Source: Citreicella sp. C3M06 | GTDB lineage: Bacteria; Pseudomonadota; Alphaproteobacteria; Rhodobacterales; Rhodobacteraceae | Assembly (NCBI RefSeq): GCF_018860705.1 | Contig: NZ_JAHKQA010000078.1 | Coordinates: 111,187 to 175,186, forward strand | Direction: 5' to 3' | DNA length: 64,000 nucleotides | Shown: piece after piece, positions 52,458 through 61,749 of the stretch | How the letters are laid out: each line of letters begins with the position of its first letter | Numbering within the stretch: position 1 is the stretch's first letter | The notes under the pieces: model-generated | What the model was told of the DNA's origin: nothing | Seen by the model: only the letters and a program-made list of their open reading frames with translations | Databases searched by the model: none | Made by a program: the position numbers and the translations under genes

Positions 52458-54407
52458 ATGTCTCGCCCCTGGGCCCTGATCCTCTTTCTTCTCGCCGCCG
52501 TCCCTGCCTCTGCGCAGCAGGATCGCCCGCTCGCCAAGGCGATGGATGACATGCGCGGCGGCAACTGGGCCGCGGCCCTGATCGATTCGCGCGGGGATGG
52601 GCAGGCGGCGCTTGACGTGATCCTGTGGCACTATCTGCGCGCCAGTCGCGGCAATGCCACACAGATCATGGATTTCGTCACCCGCAACCCCGACTGGCCG
52701 GGCATGGCCTACCTGCGCGAGAAATCCGAGATCGCCATTTCCGAATCCGGCGACATGGATGTGATCGCGAAATTCTTCGACGGCTATCGCCCGCAAAGCG
52801 GCGCGGGGGCCCTGGCGCTGGCGCGATCCTACATGGCGCAGGGCCAGCGCGGCGCCGCCGAGGCCGAGGTGGTTCTGGCCTGGCGCACCCTCGTGATGTC
52901 GCCCGACGAGCACCGCGCCTTCGTGGAAGACTGGTCCGACCTGCTGAAGCCGCACCATGAGGCGCGGCTGGATATGGCGCTGTGGAAAGGCTGGGAGTCG
53001 AACGCGCGGGCCATGCTGCCGCTGGTATCTGACGGCTGGAAGAAACTGGCCGAGGCGCGGATGGGCCTGCGCGATATGGCGCCCGGCGTCGACGGGCTGA
53101 TCGAGGCGGTTCCCGAGGCGCTTCGGAACGATCCGGGGCTGGCCTATGAGCGCTTCCTGTGGCGGGTGCGCAAGGGGCGCAGCGAGGATGCCGTCGCGCT
53201 GTTGCTGGAGCGGTCGGAAAGCGCCGAGAGCCTTGGCGAGCCCTGGGCCTGGGCGGGCAACCGCGACGATCTTGCCCATACGCTGATGCTCGATGGCAAG
53301 GATAAGCTGGCCTATCGGGTCGCCGCGACGCATCGCCTGTCCGAAGGGTCGGATTTTGCCGCGCTGGAATGGTTGGCTGGCTATATTGCACTGCGCCGCC
53401 TCGATGATCCGAAAACCGCGCTGAGCCATTTCCGCGGCCATGGCGACGCGGTTGAATCGCCGATCTCGCGGGGCCGGGCCGGGTATTGGCGGGGCCGGGC
53501 GCTCGAGGCGCTGGGCGATTCCGCTGGCGCTCAGACCGCCTATGCCGAGGGCGGCCGCTGGCAAACGTCTTTCTACGGTCTGCTGTCGGCGGAAAAGGCG
53601 GGGCTGCCCCTTGATCCCGCGCTGTCGGGCAATGAGGATTTTCCGCCGTGGCAGGATGCGCCCTTCACCGAAAGCAGCGTCTACAAGGCGGCGATTCTGC
53701 TGCTGGCCTCGGGCGAGAAGGCCCTCGGAGAGCGATTCCTGACCCATCTCGCCGAAAGCCTCGACCGACAGCAGATCGGTCAGATGGGGCGGATGCTCGA
53801 AGAGATGCAGCTGCCGCATGTGCAGGTGATGCTTGGCAAACGCGCCGCCCGCTACGGGATGGAACTGCCCGGCCCCTATTATGCGCTGCACCCGCAGATC
53901 GTGGCGACGCAGTTTCCGGTGCCCAAGGAGTTGGTGCTGGCCATTGCCCGGCGCGAATCGGAATTCGACCCGGTGGTGGTCAGCCATGCTGGCGCGCGCG
54001 GCTTGATGCAGCTGATGCCGGGCACCGCCAAGGACGTGTCGGGCTGGCTCGGCATCGATTATTCGCTGGATCGCCTGACATCGGATCCGGCCTATAACGC
54101 GACGCTTGGCTCGACCTATCTTGCCAGCCTTGCAAAGCGGTTCGATGGCAATATCGTGATGATGGCGGCGGGGTACAATGCCGGTCCGGGGCGGCCGATC
54201 CGCTGGATGGACGCCTATGGCGATCCGCGCAACGGCGAGATCGACGTTGTCGATTGGATCGAGCTCATCCCCTTCAACGAGACCCGCAATTACGTGATGC
54301 GCGTTGCCGAAAGCCTGCCGGTCTACCGTGCCCGGCTGGGCGAAACCGCCTTGCCGGTGCCGTTCAGCAAGGAACTGGTCGGCAGCACCTTGCGCGCCAC
54401 CAACTGA
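52458..54407 (+). CDS. slt: soluble lytic murein transglycosylase (Slt70-like)
   Basis: A 649-residue periplasmic lytic transglycosylase that cleaves peptidoglycan to 1,6-anhydro-muropeptides. It has a signal peptide (MSRPWALILFLLAAVPASA), a long alpha-helical superhelix (about 25-470), then the SLT domain with catalytic Glu500 in ARRESEFDP, SHAGARGLMQLMPGTA and GYNAGPGRP. The ATG at 52458 begins the signal peptide; a 24-codon extension is rejected. It ends 9 bp from the convergent LOG gene. Confidence 0.93.
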   Translation: MSRPWALILFLLAAVPASAQQDRPLAKAMDDMRGGNWAAALIDSRGDGQAALDVILWHYLRASRGNATQIMDFVTRNPDWPGMAYLREKSEIAISESGDMDVIAKFFDGYRPQSGAGALALARSYMAQGQRGAAEAEVVLAWRTLVMSPDEHRAFVEDWSDLLKPHHEARLDMALWKGWESNARAMLPLVSDGWKKLAEARMGLRDMAPGVDGLIEAVPEALRNDPGLAYERFLWRVRKGRSEDAVALLLERSESAESLGEPWAWAGNRDDLAHTLMLDGKDKLAYRVAATHRLSEGSDFAALEWLAGYIALRRLDDPKTALSHFRGHGDAVESPISRGRAGYWRGRALEALGDSAGAQTAYAEGGRWQTSFYGLLSAEKAGLPLDPALSGNEDFPPWQDAPFTESSVYKAAILLLASGEKALGERFLTHLAESLDRQQIGQMGRMLEEMQLPHVQVMLGKRAARYGMELPGPYYALHPQIVATQFPVPKELVLAIARRESEFDPVVVSHAGARGLMQLMPGTAKDVSGWLGIDYSLDRLTSDPAYNATLGSTYLASLAKRFDGNIVMMAAGYNAGPGRPIRWMDAYGDPRNGEIDVVDWIELIPFNETRNYVMRVAESLPVYRARLGETALPVPFSKELVGSTLRATN

Positions 54408-54416
54408 GCCGCGGCC

Positions 54417-54968
54417 TCAGCCAACGGCGCGGCGCAGGATCGCCATGGCGTCCTCGGCGCTGGGGGCGCTTTGCACGAAATCGAGCAGCGAGGCCTCGGC
54501 GAAGCCCTCGTTGACCACGTGCGAGAGCAGCGCCTTGAGCGGCCCCCAGAAGCCGTCACTGTCGAGCAGCACGATGGGTTTGTCATGCAGGCCCAGCTGC
54601 CGCCATGTCAGCACCTCGAAGAACTCGTCGAGGCTTCCGGCACCGCCCGGCAGCAGCACAATGGCGTCGGCATTCATCACCATCACCTTCTTGCGCTCGT
54701 GCATGGTCTCGGTGATCACGAACCGGGTGAGATCTGTCTTGCCAACCTCGCGGGCGAGCAGATGGGTGGGAATCACGCCGAAGGTGTCGCCGCCGCCCTG
54801 CTGTGCCGCGCGCGCCACAAGCCCCATCAACCCGACGTCGCCAGCGCCATAGACCAAACGCCAGCCTTCACGGGCGATGGCGGCCCCCAACGCCTCTGCG
54901 CTATGCGCATGCGTTGCATTTTTGCCATTGCGTGCGCCGCAATAGACACAGATCGACTTGGGGCTCAT
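54417..54968 (-). CDS. LOG family protein (TIGR00730, cytokinin riboside 5'-monophosphate phosphoribohydrolase-like)
   Basis: A 183-residue Rossmann-fold protein. SICVYCGARNG at the start, LVYGAGDVGLMG and the PGGxGTxxE motif (here LLPGGAGSLDEFFEVLTW, with Ser for Thr) define the LOG family, which hydrolyses nucleotide 5'-monophosphates such as cytokinin ribosides or AMP. The bacterial substrate in this organism is unknown. The ATG at 54968 gives the usual length. Confidence 0.9.
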   Translation of the reverse strand: MSPKSICVYCGARNGKNATHAHSAEALGAAIAREGWRLVYGAGDVGLMGLVARAAQQGGGDTFGVIPTHLLAREVGKTDLTRFVITETMHERKKVMVMNADAIVLLPGGAGSLDEFFEVLTWRQLGLHDKPIVLLDSDGFWGPLKALLSHVVNEGFAEASLLDFVQSAPSAEDAMAILRRAVG

Positions 54969-55071
54969 GACACGGCCTCGGTAAATAGGGGATGATCACA
55001 GGTGATAACGAGATCGTCACGACTACTCAAGCGGGCGGCATGCCTGTCTGCCCGGCATGCGGGAAGGATAC

Positions 55072-56196
55072 ATGGACAACAAGCTTCTCGGATGGGGAAT
55101 CCTTGGGGCCGTCGCGCTTGCGGCGGCCATGTCCGTGATGAACCTGACGGAACGTCGCGTTCCGGCAGAGCGGAGCTCGGCCCCTTCGGATACGCCCGCC
55201 AAGGTCGCCGCCGTGTCAGAGACGCCCGCCACCGGCGGTGCGCCGGACGCTCCGCCGCCCGCCTCGGAAGTCGTCGCTGAGGCACAGCCGCCGCAATTCG
55301 ATCTCGTGCGCGCCGACCCCGATGGCACGACGCTGATCGCGGGCAGCGCCGAGCCCGGCGCGCAGGTCTTTGTGCTGCTGGACGGGGTCGCGCTGGGCAG
55401 CGCCGAGGCGGATGGGGCGGGCCGCTTTGCCCAGTTTCTCGATCTGCCGCCCAGCGATGCGGCGCGGGTGCTGACGCTTCGCATGTCGCTCGACGGGCGC
55501 GAAATCGCCTCGGAGGGCGAAGTGATCCTGTCGGCCACGCCGCCGGGCGATCCCGAAGAGCCGTCCGCGCCGATGCCGGATGCCGCCGCGCCAATGGCGG
55601 ATGCCGGTGCAGAGCAGCCGCAGGGCGACGCCATCGCCGAGGTCGACGCGACAGACACCGCTCCGGCCCCTGTCGCGCTGCTCTCGACGCGCGAGGGCGT
55701 CGAGCTGATGCAGCCGCCCGGGCCGCCGATTGACGCGGGCGCGGTGGCCATCGACGCGATCACCTATGACGCCACGGGCGAGGTTGCCCTGTCGGGGCGC
55801 GGCTCTGCCGATGCGCAGCTGAGGATCTATCTCGACAACCGCGCCATCGGCACTGCGACGGTCCCCGGTGATGGTCGCTGGCAGACCGACCTTCCGGCGA
55901 TCACTGCGGGCACCTATACGCTGCGGGTCGATCAGATCGGGGCAGGCGGCGACGTGACCGCCCGCGCCGAAAGCCCGTTCCTGCGCGAAAGCGCAGAGAC
56001 CCTGACGGCGGCAACGGGGGACAGCGGCGCGGCGCTCCGCTTGGTGACGGTACAGCCGGGCCACACGCTTTGGGCGCTGGCGCGCGATCGCTATGGTGAC
56101 GGCGTCGCCTACATCAAGCTGTTCGAGGCCAACAAGGCGCAGATCCGCAACCCTGACCTGATCTACCCCGGACAGGTGTTCGAACTGCCCGACTGA
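55072..56196 (+). CDS. LysM domain protein with N-terminal anchor and Ig-like domains
   Basis: A 374-residue envelope protein. It has an N-terminal hydrophobic segment (LLGWGILGAVALAAAMSVMNL), a Pro/Ala-rich linker and two Ig-like or carboxypeptidase-regulatory-like repeats (TLIAGSAEPGAQVFVLLDGV and VALSGRGSADAQLRIYLDNR, about 170 residues apart). A C-terminal LysM domain (VTVQPGHTLWALARDRYG, then NPDLIYPGQVFELP) binds peptidoglycan. GGAAGG sits before the ATG at 55072. It precedes an ABC exporter but no functional link is shown. Confidence 0.85.
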   Translation: MDNKLLGWGILGAVALAAAMSVMNLTERRVPAERSSAPSDTPAKVAAVSETPATGGAPDAPPPASEVVAEAQPPQFDLVRADPDGTTLIAGSAEPGAQVFVLLDGVALGSAEADGAGRFAQFLDLPPSDAARVLTLRMSLDGREIASEGEVILSATPPGDPEEPSAPMPDAAAPMADAGAEQPQGDAIAEVDATDTAPAPVALLSTREGVELMQPPGPPIDAGAVAIDAITYDATGEVALSGRGSADAQLRIYLDNRAIGTATVPGDGRWQTDLPAITAGTYTLRVDQIGAGGDVTARAESPFLRESAETLTAATGDSGAALRLVTVQPGHTLWALARDRYGDGVAYIKLFEANKAQIRNPDLIYPGQVFELPD

Positions 56197-56298
56197 CGCG
56201 CTGCGCCAGTCCACAGCCACGCCTTCCTTCGCGCGCGCCGGGTCTCTGGCATCCTGCCCTGCGCCGCGTTAAGCCCGAGGTCAGCGAAAGGAGCCGCC

Positions 56299-58107
56299 AT
56301 GCCGCCCGAGACCGATACCGAGATCGCCCGCGAGGAACGTGGCTCTGCGTGGCGCACCATTCAGCGGGTCGGTCCCTACCTGTGGCCGAATGGCGAGGGT
56401 TGGGTGAAACGGCGCGTGGTCATGGCGCTGCTGCTGTTGCTGGTGGCCAAGCTGATTTCCGTCGGCACGCCGATCCTGTACAAGCGCGCGGTCGACAGCC
56501 TGTCGGGCGAGGTGCCCGACCTTGCGCTTGGCGCTGTCGGGCTGACCGTCGCCTATGGGGTTGCGCGGCTGACCACCGTCGGTTTTCAGCAATTGCGCGA
56601 TGGCGTGTTTGCCCGCGTCGGTCAGCACGCCTTGCGCCGCCTTGCGCTGGAGACCTTTATCCATATCCACCGCCTGTCGATGCGCTATCACATCACCCGC
56701 AAGACCGGCGGGCTGAGCCGCATCATCGAGCGCGGCGTCAAGGGCGTGGACTTTCTGCTGCGCTTCATGCTGTTCAGCGTCGGCCCGCTGATCATCGAGC
56801 TGCTGCTGGTCGGTGCGGTGCTGTTCTGGCTGTTCGACGTCTGGTATCTTGCGGTCGTTGCGATCACCATCGCGCTGTATGTCTGGTTCACCTTTGCGGT
56901 GACCGAATGGCGGGTGCGCCTGCGTCGCATCATGAACGCGCAGGACACCGACGCCAATCAAAAGGCCATCGACAGCCTACTCAACTTCGAGACGGTGAAA
57001 TATTTCGGCGCCGAAAGCCGCGAGGCGCAGCGCTACGATGCCGCGATGGCGGGTTATGAGGCGGCGGCGGTCAAGACAACCACATCGCTGGCGTTTCTGA
57101 ACTTTGGGCAAAGCCTGCTGATCACCTGCGGCCTTGTCATCGTCATGGTGATGGCGGCGCTGGGCGTGCAGAACGGCAGCCTGACCGTGGGCGATTTCGT
57201 CATGGTGAATGCCTACATGATCCAGATCACCATGCCGCTGAACTTTCTTGGCACGGTCTATCGCGAGATCCGGCAGAGCCTTGTCGACATGGGCCAGATG
57301 TTCGATCTGCTCGACCAGCCGCAAGAGGTCACCGACAAGCCCGGCGCGCCGGCCATCGCCGTCGCTGGCGGCGTGGTCGAATTCGACAACATCCGCTTTG
57401 GTTATGATTCCGCGCGCCCGATCCTTCAGGGCGTGTCGCTGACCGTGGGCGCGGGGCAGAATGTTGCGCTGGTCGGGCCGTCGGGGTCGGGGAAATCGAC
57501 TATCGGGCGGCTGCTGTTCCGATTCTATGATGTTGGCGGCGGGGCGATCCGCATCGACGGGCAGGATCTGCGCGATGTCACGCAAGACAGCCTGCATTCG
57601 GTGATTGGCGTGGTGCCGCAGGACACGGTGCTGTTCAACGATACCATCCGCTACAACATCGCCTATGGCCGCGCTGATGCCACCGAAGCCGAGATCATCG
57701 CCGCCGCCCGCGCCGCGCAGATCCATGAGTTCATCACCAGCCTGCCCGAAGGCTACGACACCGCCGTTGGCGAGCGCGGGCTGAAGCTGTCGGGCGGCGA
57801 AAAGCAGCGGGTGGGCATTGCGCGCACGCTGCTCAAGAACCCGCCGATCCTGCTGCTCGACGAGGCGACAAGCGCGCTCGACACCGAAACCGAGGCCGAG
57901 ATTCAGGGCGCGCTGAAACGCGCCGGGGAAGGCCGCACCGTGATCACCATCGCGCATCGGCTGTCGACCATCGCCGATGCCGACCGGATCGTGGTGCTGG
58001 AAAAAGGTCTCGTTGTCGAAGAGGGCACCCATGAGGCGCTTCTGGCGAGGCAGGGGCGCTATGCCCAGCTTTGGGCGCGTCAGCAGGCTGAACGTGATGA
58101 GGGCTGA
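56299..58107 (+). CDS. ATM1-type ABC half-transporter (heavy metal/glutathione-type exporter)
   Basis: A 602-residue ABC exporter with a membrane domain of about six helices (residues about 35-330) and a nucleotide-binding domain. The latter has Walker A VGPSGSGKST, the signature LSGGEKQRVGIARTL, Walker B ILLLDEATSALD and the H-loop TIAHRLSTI. Features such as AVDSLSGEVPD, ITRKTGGLSRIIERGVKGV and NFETVKYFGAE match the ATM1/HMT1 subfamily, which exports glutathione-linked sulphur compounds or metal conjugates. It is a homodimer by family analogy. It follows the LysM gene by about 100 bp. Confidence 0.92.
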   Translation: MPPETDTEIAREERGSAWRTIQRVGPYLWPNGEGWVKRRVVMALLLLLVAKLISVGTPILYKRAVDSLSGEVPDLALGAVGLTVAYGVARLTTVGFQQLRDGVFARVGQHALRRLALETFIHIHRLSMRYHITRKTGGLSRIIERGVKGVDFLLRFMLFSVGPLIIELLLVGAVLFWLFDVWYLAVVAITIALYVWFTFAVTEWRVRLRRIMNAQDTDANQKAIDSLLNFETVKYFGAESREAQRYDAAMAGYEAAAVKTTTSLAFLNFGQSLLITCGLVIVMVMAALGVQNGSLTVGDFVMVNAYMIQITMPLNFLGTVYREIRQSLVDMGQMFDLLDQPQEVTDKPGAPAIAVAGGVVEFDNIRFGYDSARPILQGVSLTVGAGQNVALVGPSGSGKSTIGRLLFRFYDVGGGAIRIDGQDLRDVTQDSLHSVIGVVPQDTVLFNDTIRYNIAYGRADATEAEIIAAARAAQIHEFITSLPEGYDTAVGERGLKLSGGEKQRVGIARTLLKNPPILLLDEATSALDTETEAEIQGALKRAGEGRTVITIAHRLSTIADADRIVVLEKGLVVEEGTHEALLARQGRYAQLWARQQAERDEG

Positions 58108-58147
58108 TCGCGGCGCTTGGCCTGCGCCAGAGAATTTGCAAGCAATT

Positions 58148-58186
58148 GGTCAGATAATGTGACCGCACTTGTTTCCGATCGGAAAC
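58148..58186. promoter_or_regulatory. two dyad symmetries upstream of glcB (candidate operators)
   Basis: GGTCA-N7-TGACC at 58148-58164 (within AATTGGTCAG, like half-sites of FadR/GlcC-type GntR regulators) and a perfect 16-bp palindrome GTTTCCGATCGGAAAC at 58171-58186, about 45 bp before the glcB ATG. Both are in the 123-bp gap after the ABC gene. Regulator unknown. Confidence 0.6.
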
Positions 58187-58230
58187 TTGCCTAGACCTGA
58201 GCATAATTGACCCCGTTCGGAGACCTTTAC

Positions 58231-60369
58231 ATGAGCACGCGCACCCCTCGTAGCGATCTGTCCGTCGACACGGTCCTTGCGGATTTCATCGAAGCGCAGG
58301 CATTGCCCGGCACCGGCATCGACGCCCAGACCTTCTGGGCGAAGCTGTCCGAGCTGGCGCATGTGCTTGGCCCGCGCAACCGGGCGCTGCTCGAAAAGCG
58401 CGACGAGATGCAGGGGCTGATTGACGGCTGGCATCTGGAGCGCAAGGGCAAGCCGCATGATGCCGCAGCCTACCGCGCCTTTCTGGAAAAAATCGGCTAC
58501 ATCGTGCCCGAAGGCGGCGACTTCACCATCGACACGCAGGACACCGACCCCGAATTCGCCTCGGTTCCCGGCCCGCAGCTGGTGGTGCCGATCACCAATG
58601 CCCGCTACGCGCTGAACGCGGCGAACGCGCGCTGGGGCTCGCTCTACGATGCGCTTTACGGCACCGATGCGCTGGGCACGCTGCCGCAGAAGGGCGGATT
58701 CGACATGTCCCGCGCTGGCGATGTGGTGGCGCGCGCCAAGGCGTTCCTTGACGAGAGCTTCCCGGTCGAGGGCGGTCAACATGCTGGCGCGGATGGCTAC
58801 AGCATCGTCGACGGCGCGCTTCAGGTCGGCGGCAAGCCGCTGCGCGATCCGGCGCAGTTCGCTGGCTATCGCGGCGATGCAGCGGCGCCGAGCGCGGTGC
58901 TGCTGCGCAACAATGGCCTGCATGTCGAGCTGGTCATCGACCGCGACCATTTCATCGGCAAGACCGACAGCGCCGGGCTGGCCGATGTGCTGATGGAAGC
59001 CGCCGTCTCGGCCATCATGGATTGCGAGGATTCGGTGGCCTGCGTCGATGCGCAGGACAAGACGCAGGCCTATGCCAACTGGCTGGGCCTGATGAAGGGC
59101 GATCTCGCCGATACTTTCGAAAAGGGCGGCAAGAGCGTCACCCGCACGCTGGCGGCGGACCGCAGCTATACCGCGCCCGATGGCTCGGAGCTGACGCTCA
59201 AGGGCCGCTCGCTGATGCTGGTGCGCAATGTCGGCCACCTGATGACCAACCCCGCGATCCTGCTCAAGGACGGCTCCGAGATTTACGAGGGGCTGATGGA
59301 TGCGATGATCACCACGCTGATCGCCATGCATGATCTTGCGCGCGAGGGCGGCAATTCGGTCAAGGGCTCGGTCTATGTGGTCAAGCCCAAGATGCACGGC
59401 CCCGAAGAGGTGGCCTTTGCCGACGAGATTTTCAGCTTTGTCGAAGAGGCGCTGGGCCTGCCGCAATACACCGTCAAGCTGGGCATCATGGATGAGGAAC
59501 GGCGCACCAGCGTCAATCTCAAGGAATGCATCCGGGCGGCGAAGCACCGGGTGGCCTTTATCAACACCGGCTTCCTCGACCGCACCGGCGACGAGATGCA
59601 CACCTCGATGGAAGCGGGGCCGATGCTGCGCAAGGGCGACATGAAGGGCACCGCCTGGATTGCATCCTACGAGGATCGCAACGTCGATATCGGGCTGGCC
59701 TGCGGGCTGCGCGGCAAGGCGCAGATCGGCAAGGGCATGTGGGCAATGCCGGACCTGATGGCCGACATGCTCAAGGCCAAGATCGGCCATCCCAAGGCCG
59801 GGGCAACCTGCGCATGGGTGCCGTCGCCCACCGCCGCCACGCTGCACGCGCTGCATTACCACATGGTCGATGTCGCCGCCGTTCAGGCCGATCTTGCGGC
59901 AGGCGGGCCGCGCGGCACGCTGGACGATCTGCTGACCATTCCGGTGGCGCAGGGCGCCAACTGGTCCGAGGACGAGATCCGCGAAGAGATCGAGAACAAC
60001 GCACAGGGCATCCTTGGCTATGTGGTGCGCTGGGTCGATCAGGGCGTGGGCTGTTCCAAGGTGCCCGACATTCACGACGTCGGGCTGATGGAAGACCGGG
60101 CGACCTGCCGGATTTCCTCGCAGCATCTGGCGAACTGGCTGCATCACGGCGTGGTCTCGGAAGACGAGGTCATGGCGGCGATGAAGAAGATGGCCGAGGT
60201 GGTCGACCGCCAGAATGCCGGGGACGCGGCCTATGTGCCGATGGCGCCGGGCTTTGACGGGGTGGCGTTCAAGGCGGCCTGCGATCTGGTCTTTGACGGG
60301 CATGTGCAGCCGTCGGGCTATACCGAACCGGTGCTGCACCGTCGCCGGCTTGAGCTGAAGGCGGGATAA
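58231..60369 (+). CDS. glcB: malate synthase G
   Basis: Malate synthase G condenses glyoxylate and acetyl-CoA to malate, used in growth on acetate, glycolate or related compounds. The 712-residue length and single-chain form are of the G type. Conserved blocks include [45 protein letters not shown] and [20 protein letters not shown]. The ATG at 58231 follows CGGAGA; a TTG at 58207 is not supported. It is followed after 41 bp by a GlcG-like gene, as in glc operons. No isocitrate lyase is nearby. Confidence 0.96.
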   Translation: MSTRTPRSDLSVDTVLADFIEAQALPGTGIDAQTFWAKLSELAHVLGPRNRALLEKRDEMQGLIDGWHLERKGKPHDAAAYRAFLEKIGYIVPEGGDFTIDTQDTDPEFASVPGPQLVVPITNARYALNAANARWGSLYDALYGTDALGTLPQKGGFDMSRAGDVVARAKAFLDESFPVEGGQHAGADGYSIVDGALQVGGKPLRDPAQFAGYRGDAAAPSAVLLRNNGLHVELVIDRDHFIGKTDSAGLADVLMEAAVSAIMDCEDSVACVDAQDKTQAYANWLGLMKGDLADTFEKGGKSVTRTLAADRSYTAPDGSELTLKGRSLMLVRNVGHLMTNPAILLKDGSEIYEGLMDAMITTLIAMHDLAREGGNSVKGSVYVVKPKMHGPEEVAFADEIFSFVEEALGLPQYTVKLGIMDEERRTSVNLKECIRAAKHRVAFINTGFLDRTGDEMHTSMEAGPMLRKGDMKGTAWIASYEDRNVDIGLACGLRGKAQIGKGMWAMPDLMADMLKAKIGHPKAGATCAWVPSPTAATLHALHYHMVDVAAVQADLAAGGPRGTLDDLLTIPVAQGANWSEDEIREEIENNAQGILGYVVRWVDQGVGCSKVPDIHDVGLMEDRATCRISSQHLANWLHHGVVSEDEVMAAMKKMAEVVDRQNAGDAAYVPMAPGFDGVAFKAACDLVFDGHVQPSGYTEPVLHRRRLELKAG

Positions 60370-60410
60370 GCCCCGCAGTTTATTCTGAAACGTCGAAAAG
60401 GAGAACGCTC

Positions 60411-60839
60411 ATGGCGTCGATTTCACTGAGCCGTGCGCGGCAGATGATCCGCAAGACACTGGAAGCAGGCCGGGAAGCAGAGATGAACCCGCTGTCGGTG
60501 GTGGTGCTGGACAATGGCGGCCACGTTATCGCATTTGAACGTCAGGACGGGGCAAGCCCGGGCCGCTTTGCCATCGCGCATGGCAAGGCGTATGGTGCGG
60601 TGATGCTGGGTATGCCCGGCAGCGCACAGATGGCGCGCGCTGAGGCACAGCCTTATTTCGTTGCCGCCGCCAATGGTGCTTTCGGAGGCGCGATGATTCC
60701 GGTGCCGGGCGGCATTTTGATCAAGGATTCCAAGGGCCGGACCCTTGGCGCGCTGGGCGTGACCGGCGATAGCTCTGACAATGACGCGGCTGCTGGAAAA
60801 GCGGGCGTCGAGGCAGCCGGACTGGTTGCCGCGATCTGA
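60411..60839 (+). CDS. GlcG/HbpS family (DUF336) protein
   Basis: A 142-residue protein of the GlcG/HbpS family: LSVVVLDNGGHVIAFERQDG, RFAIAHGKAYGAVMLG, and VPGGILIKDSKGRTLGALGV with the C-terminal GDSSDNDAAAGKAGVEAAG. Members bind haem or degradation products and often accompany glycolate genes (GlcG in E. coli is beside glcB). The function here is not known. AAGGAGAA precedes the ATG. It shares the glcB transcript. Confidence 0.87.
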   Translation: MASISLSRARQMIRKTLEAGREAEMNPLSVVVLDNGGHVIAFERQDGASPGRFAIAHGKAYGAVMLGMPGSAQMARAEAQPYFVAAANGAFGGAMIPVPGGILIKDSKGRTLGALGVTGDSSDNDAAAGKAGVEAAGLVAAI

Positions 60840-60854
60840 GCAACCTTTCTTAAA

Positions 60855-60891
60855 TGCTGCTCCTGCATTATATTCCGATGCAGGAGCAGCA
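60855..60891 (+). promoter_or_regulatory. perfect 14-bp inverted repeat between the GlcG-like gene and the glutamine amidotransferase-like gene
   Basis: TGCTGCTCCTGCAT (60855-60868) and ATGCAGGAGCAGCA (60878-60891) with a 9-nt spacer, ending 13 bp before the next ATG. The right arm contains AGGAG. There is no T run. Options are an operator, a leader hairpin that covers a ribosome site, or a transcript end. Confidence 0.7.
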
Positions 60892-60904
60892 AGAAGAGGT
60901 TCAC

Positions 60905-61681
60905 ATGGCCCGCCCCGTGGTCGGTATCATCGGCAACTTCCACATGATCAACGACAGCTACCCCGCCCATGCGGGGGGCGAGATGAATACCGAGGCCGTG
61001 TCTTGCGTGTCCGGTTGCCTGCCGCTGCTTGTCGCGCCCGATCCGCGGTTTGTCTCGGTCGACGAGCTGATGGAGATCTGCGACGGGTTCCTGCTGACCG
61101 GCGGGCGCCCCAACGTGCACCCCGAAGAATATGGCGAACAGGCGACCGAGGCGCATGGCACCTTTGATCGTGCCCGCGATGCCATCGTGCTGCCGCTGGT
61201 GCGGGCCTGTGTTGAGCGTGGGCAGCCCTTCATGGGCATCTGCCGCGGTTTTCAGGAGGTGAACGTGGCCATGGGTGGCTCGCTTTATCCCGAAATCCGC
61301 GATCTGCCGGGGCGGTTGAATCACCGGATGCCCCCCGACGGGACGCTCGAAGAGAAATTCGCGCTGCGCCACAAGGTGTCGCTGGCCGAGGGCGGCTGTT
61401 TTCACCAGCTGTTCGGCGCCAGCGAGGTGATGACCAACACGCTGCACGGGCAGGGGATCAAGACCCCCGGTGCGCAGATCGAAATCGAAGGTTACGCGCC
61501 CGATGGCACCCCCGAGGCGCTTCGCGTCAGGGGCGCGCAGGGGTTCACCCTGTCGGTGCAGTGGCATCCCGAATGGGACGCGGCCAATGATCCGGTGTCG
61601 CGCCCGCTGTTCGAGGCCTTTGGCAGCGCCGTGCGCGATTTCGCCTTGCGCCGTTGCGCGCCGCAGAGAATTTCCGCCTAG
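60905..61681 (+). CDS. gamma-glutamyl-gamma-aminobutyrate hydrolase family protein (peptidase C26)
   Basis: A 258-residue class I glutamine amidotransferase-fold hydrolase, like PuuD. The nucleophile Cys is in FMGICRGFQEVNVAMGGSLY, and the His-Glu pair in LSVQWHPEWDA. The N-terminal RPVVGIIGNFHMIN and DGFLLTGGRPNVHPEEYG fit the family. It hydrolyses gamma-glutamyl amides; the exact substrate is unknown, and no puu genes are near. The ATG at 60905 follows GAAGAGG; earlier ATGs lie inside the hairpin. Confidence 0.88.
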   Translation: MARPVVGIIGNFHMINDSYPAHAGGEMNTEAVSCVSGCLPLLVAPDPRFVSVDELMEICDGFLLTGGRPNVHPEEYGEQATEAHGTFDRARDAIVLPLVRACVERGQPFMGICRGFQEVNVAMGGSLYPEIRDLPGRLNHRMPPDGTLEEKFALRHKVSLAEGGCFHQLFGASEVMTNTLHGQGIKTPGAQIEIEGYAPDGTPEALRVRGAQGFTLSVQWHPEWDAANDPVSRPLFEAFGSAVRDFALRRCAPQRISA

Positions 61682-61749
61682 GCGAGGCAGGACCGGCTTA
61701 TACGGTCTTACCGGTATGGAAACGCTGCCCGTGACCGCCGCGCGCGGGT

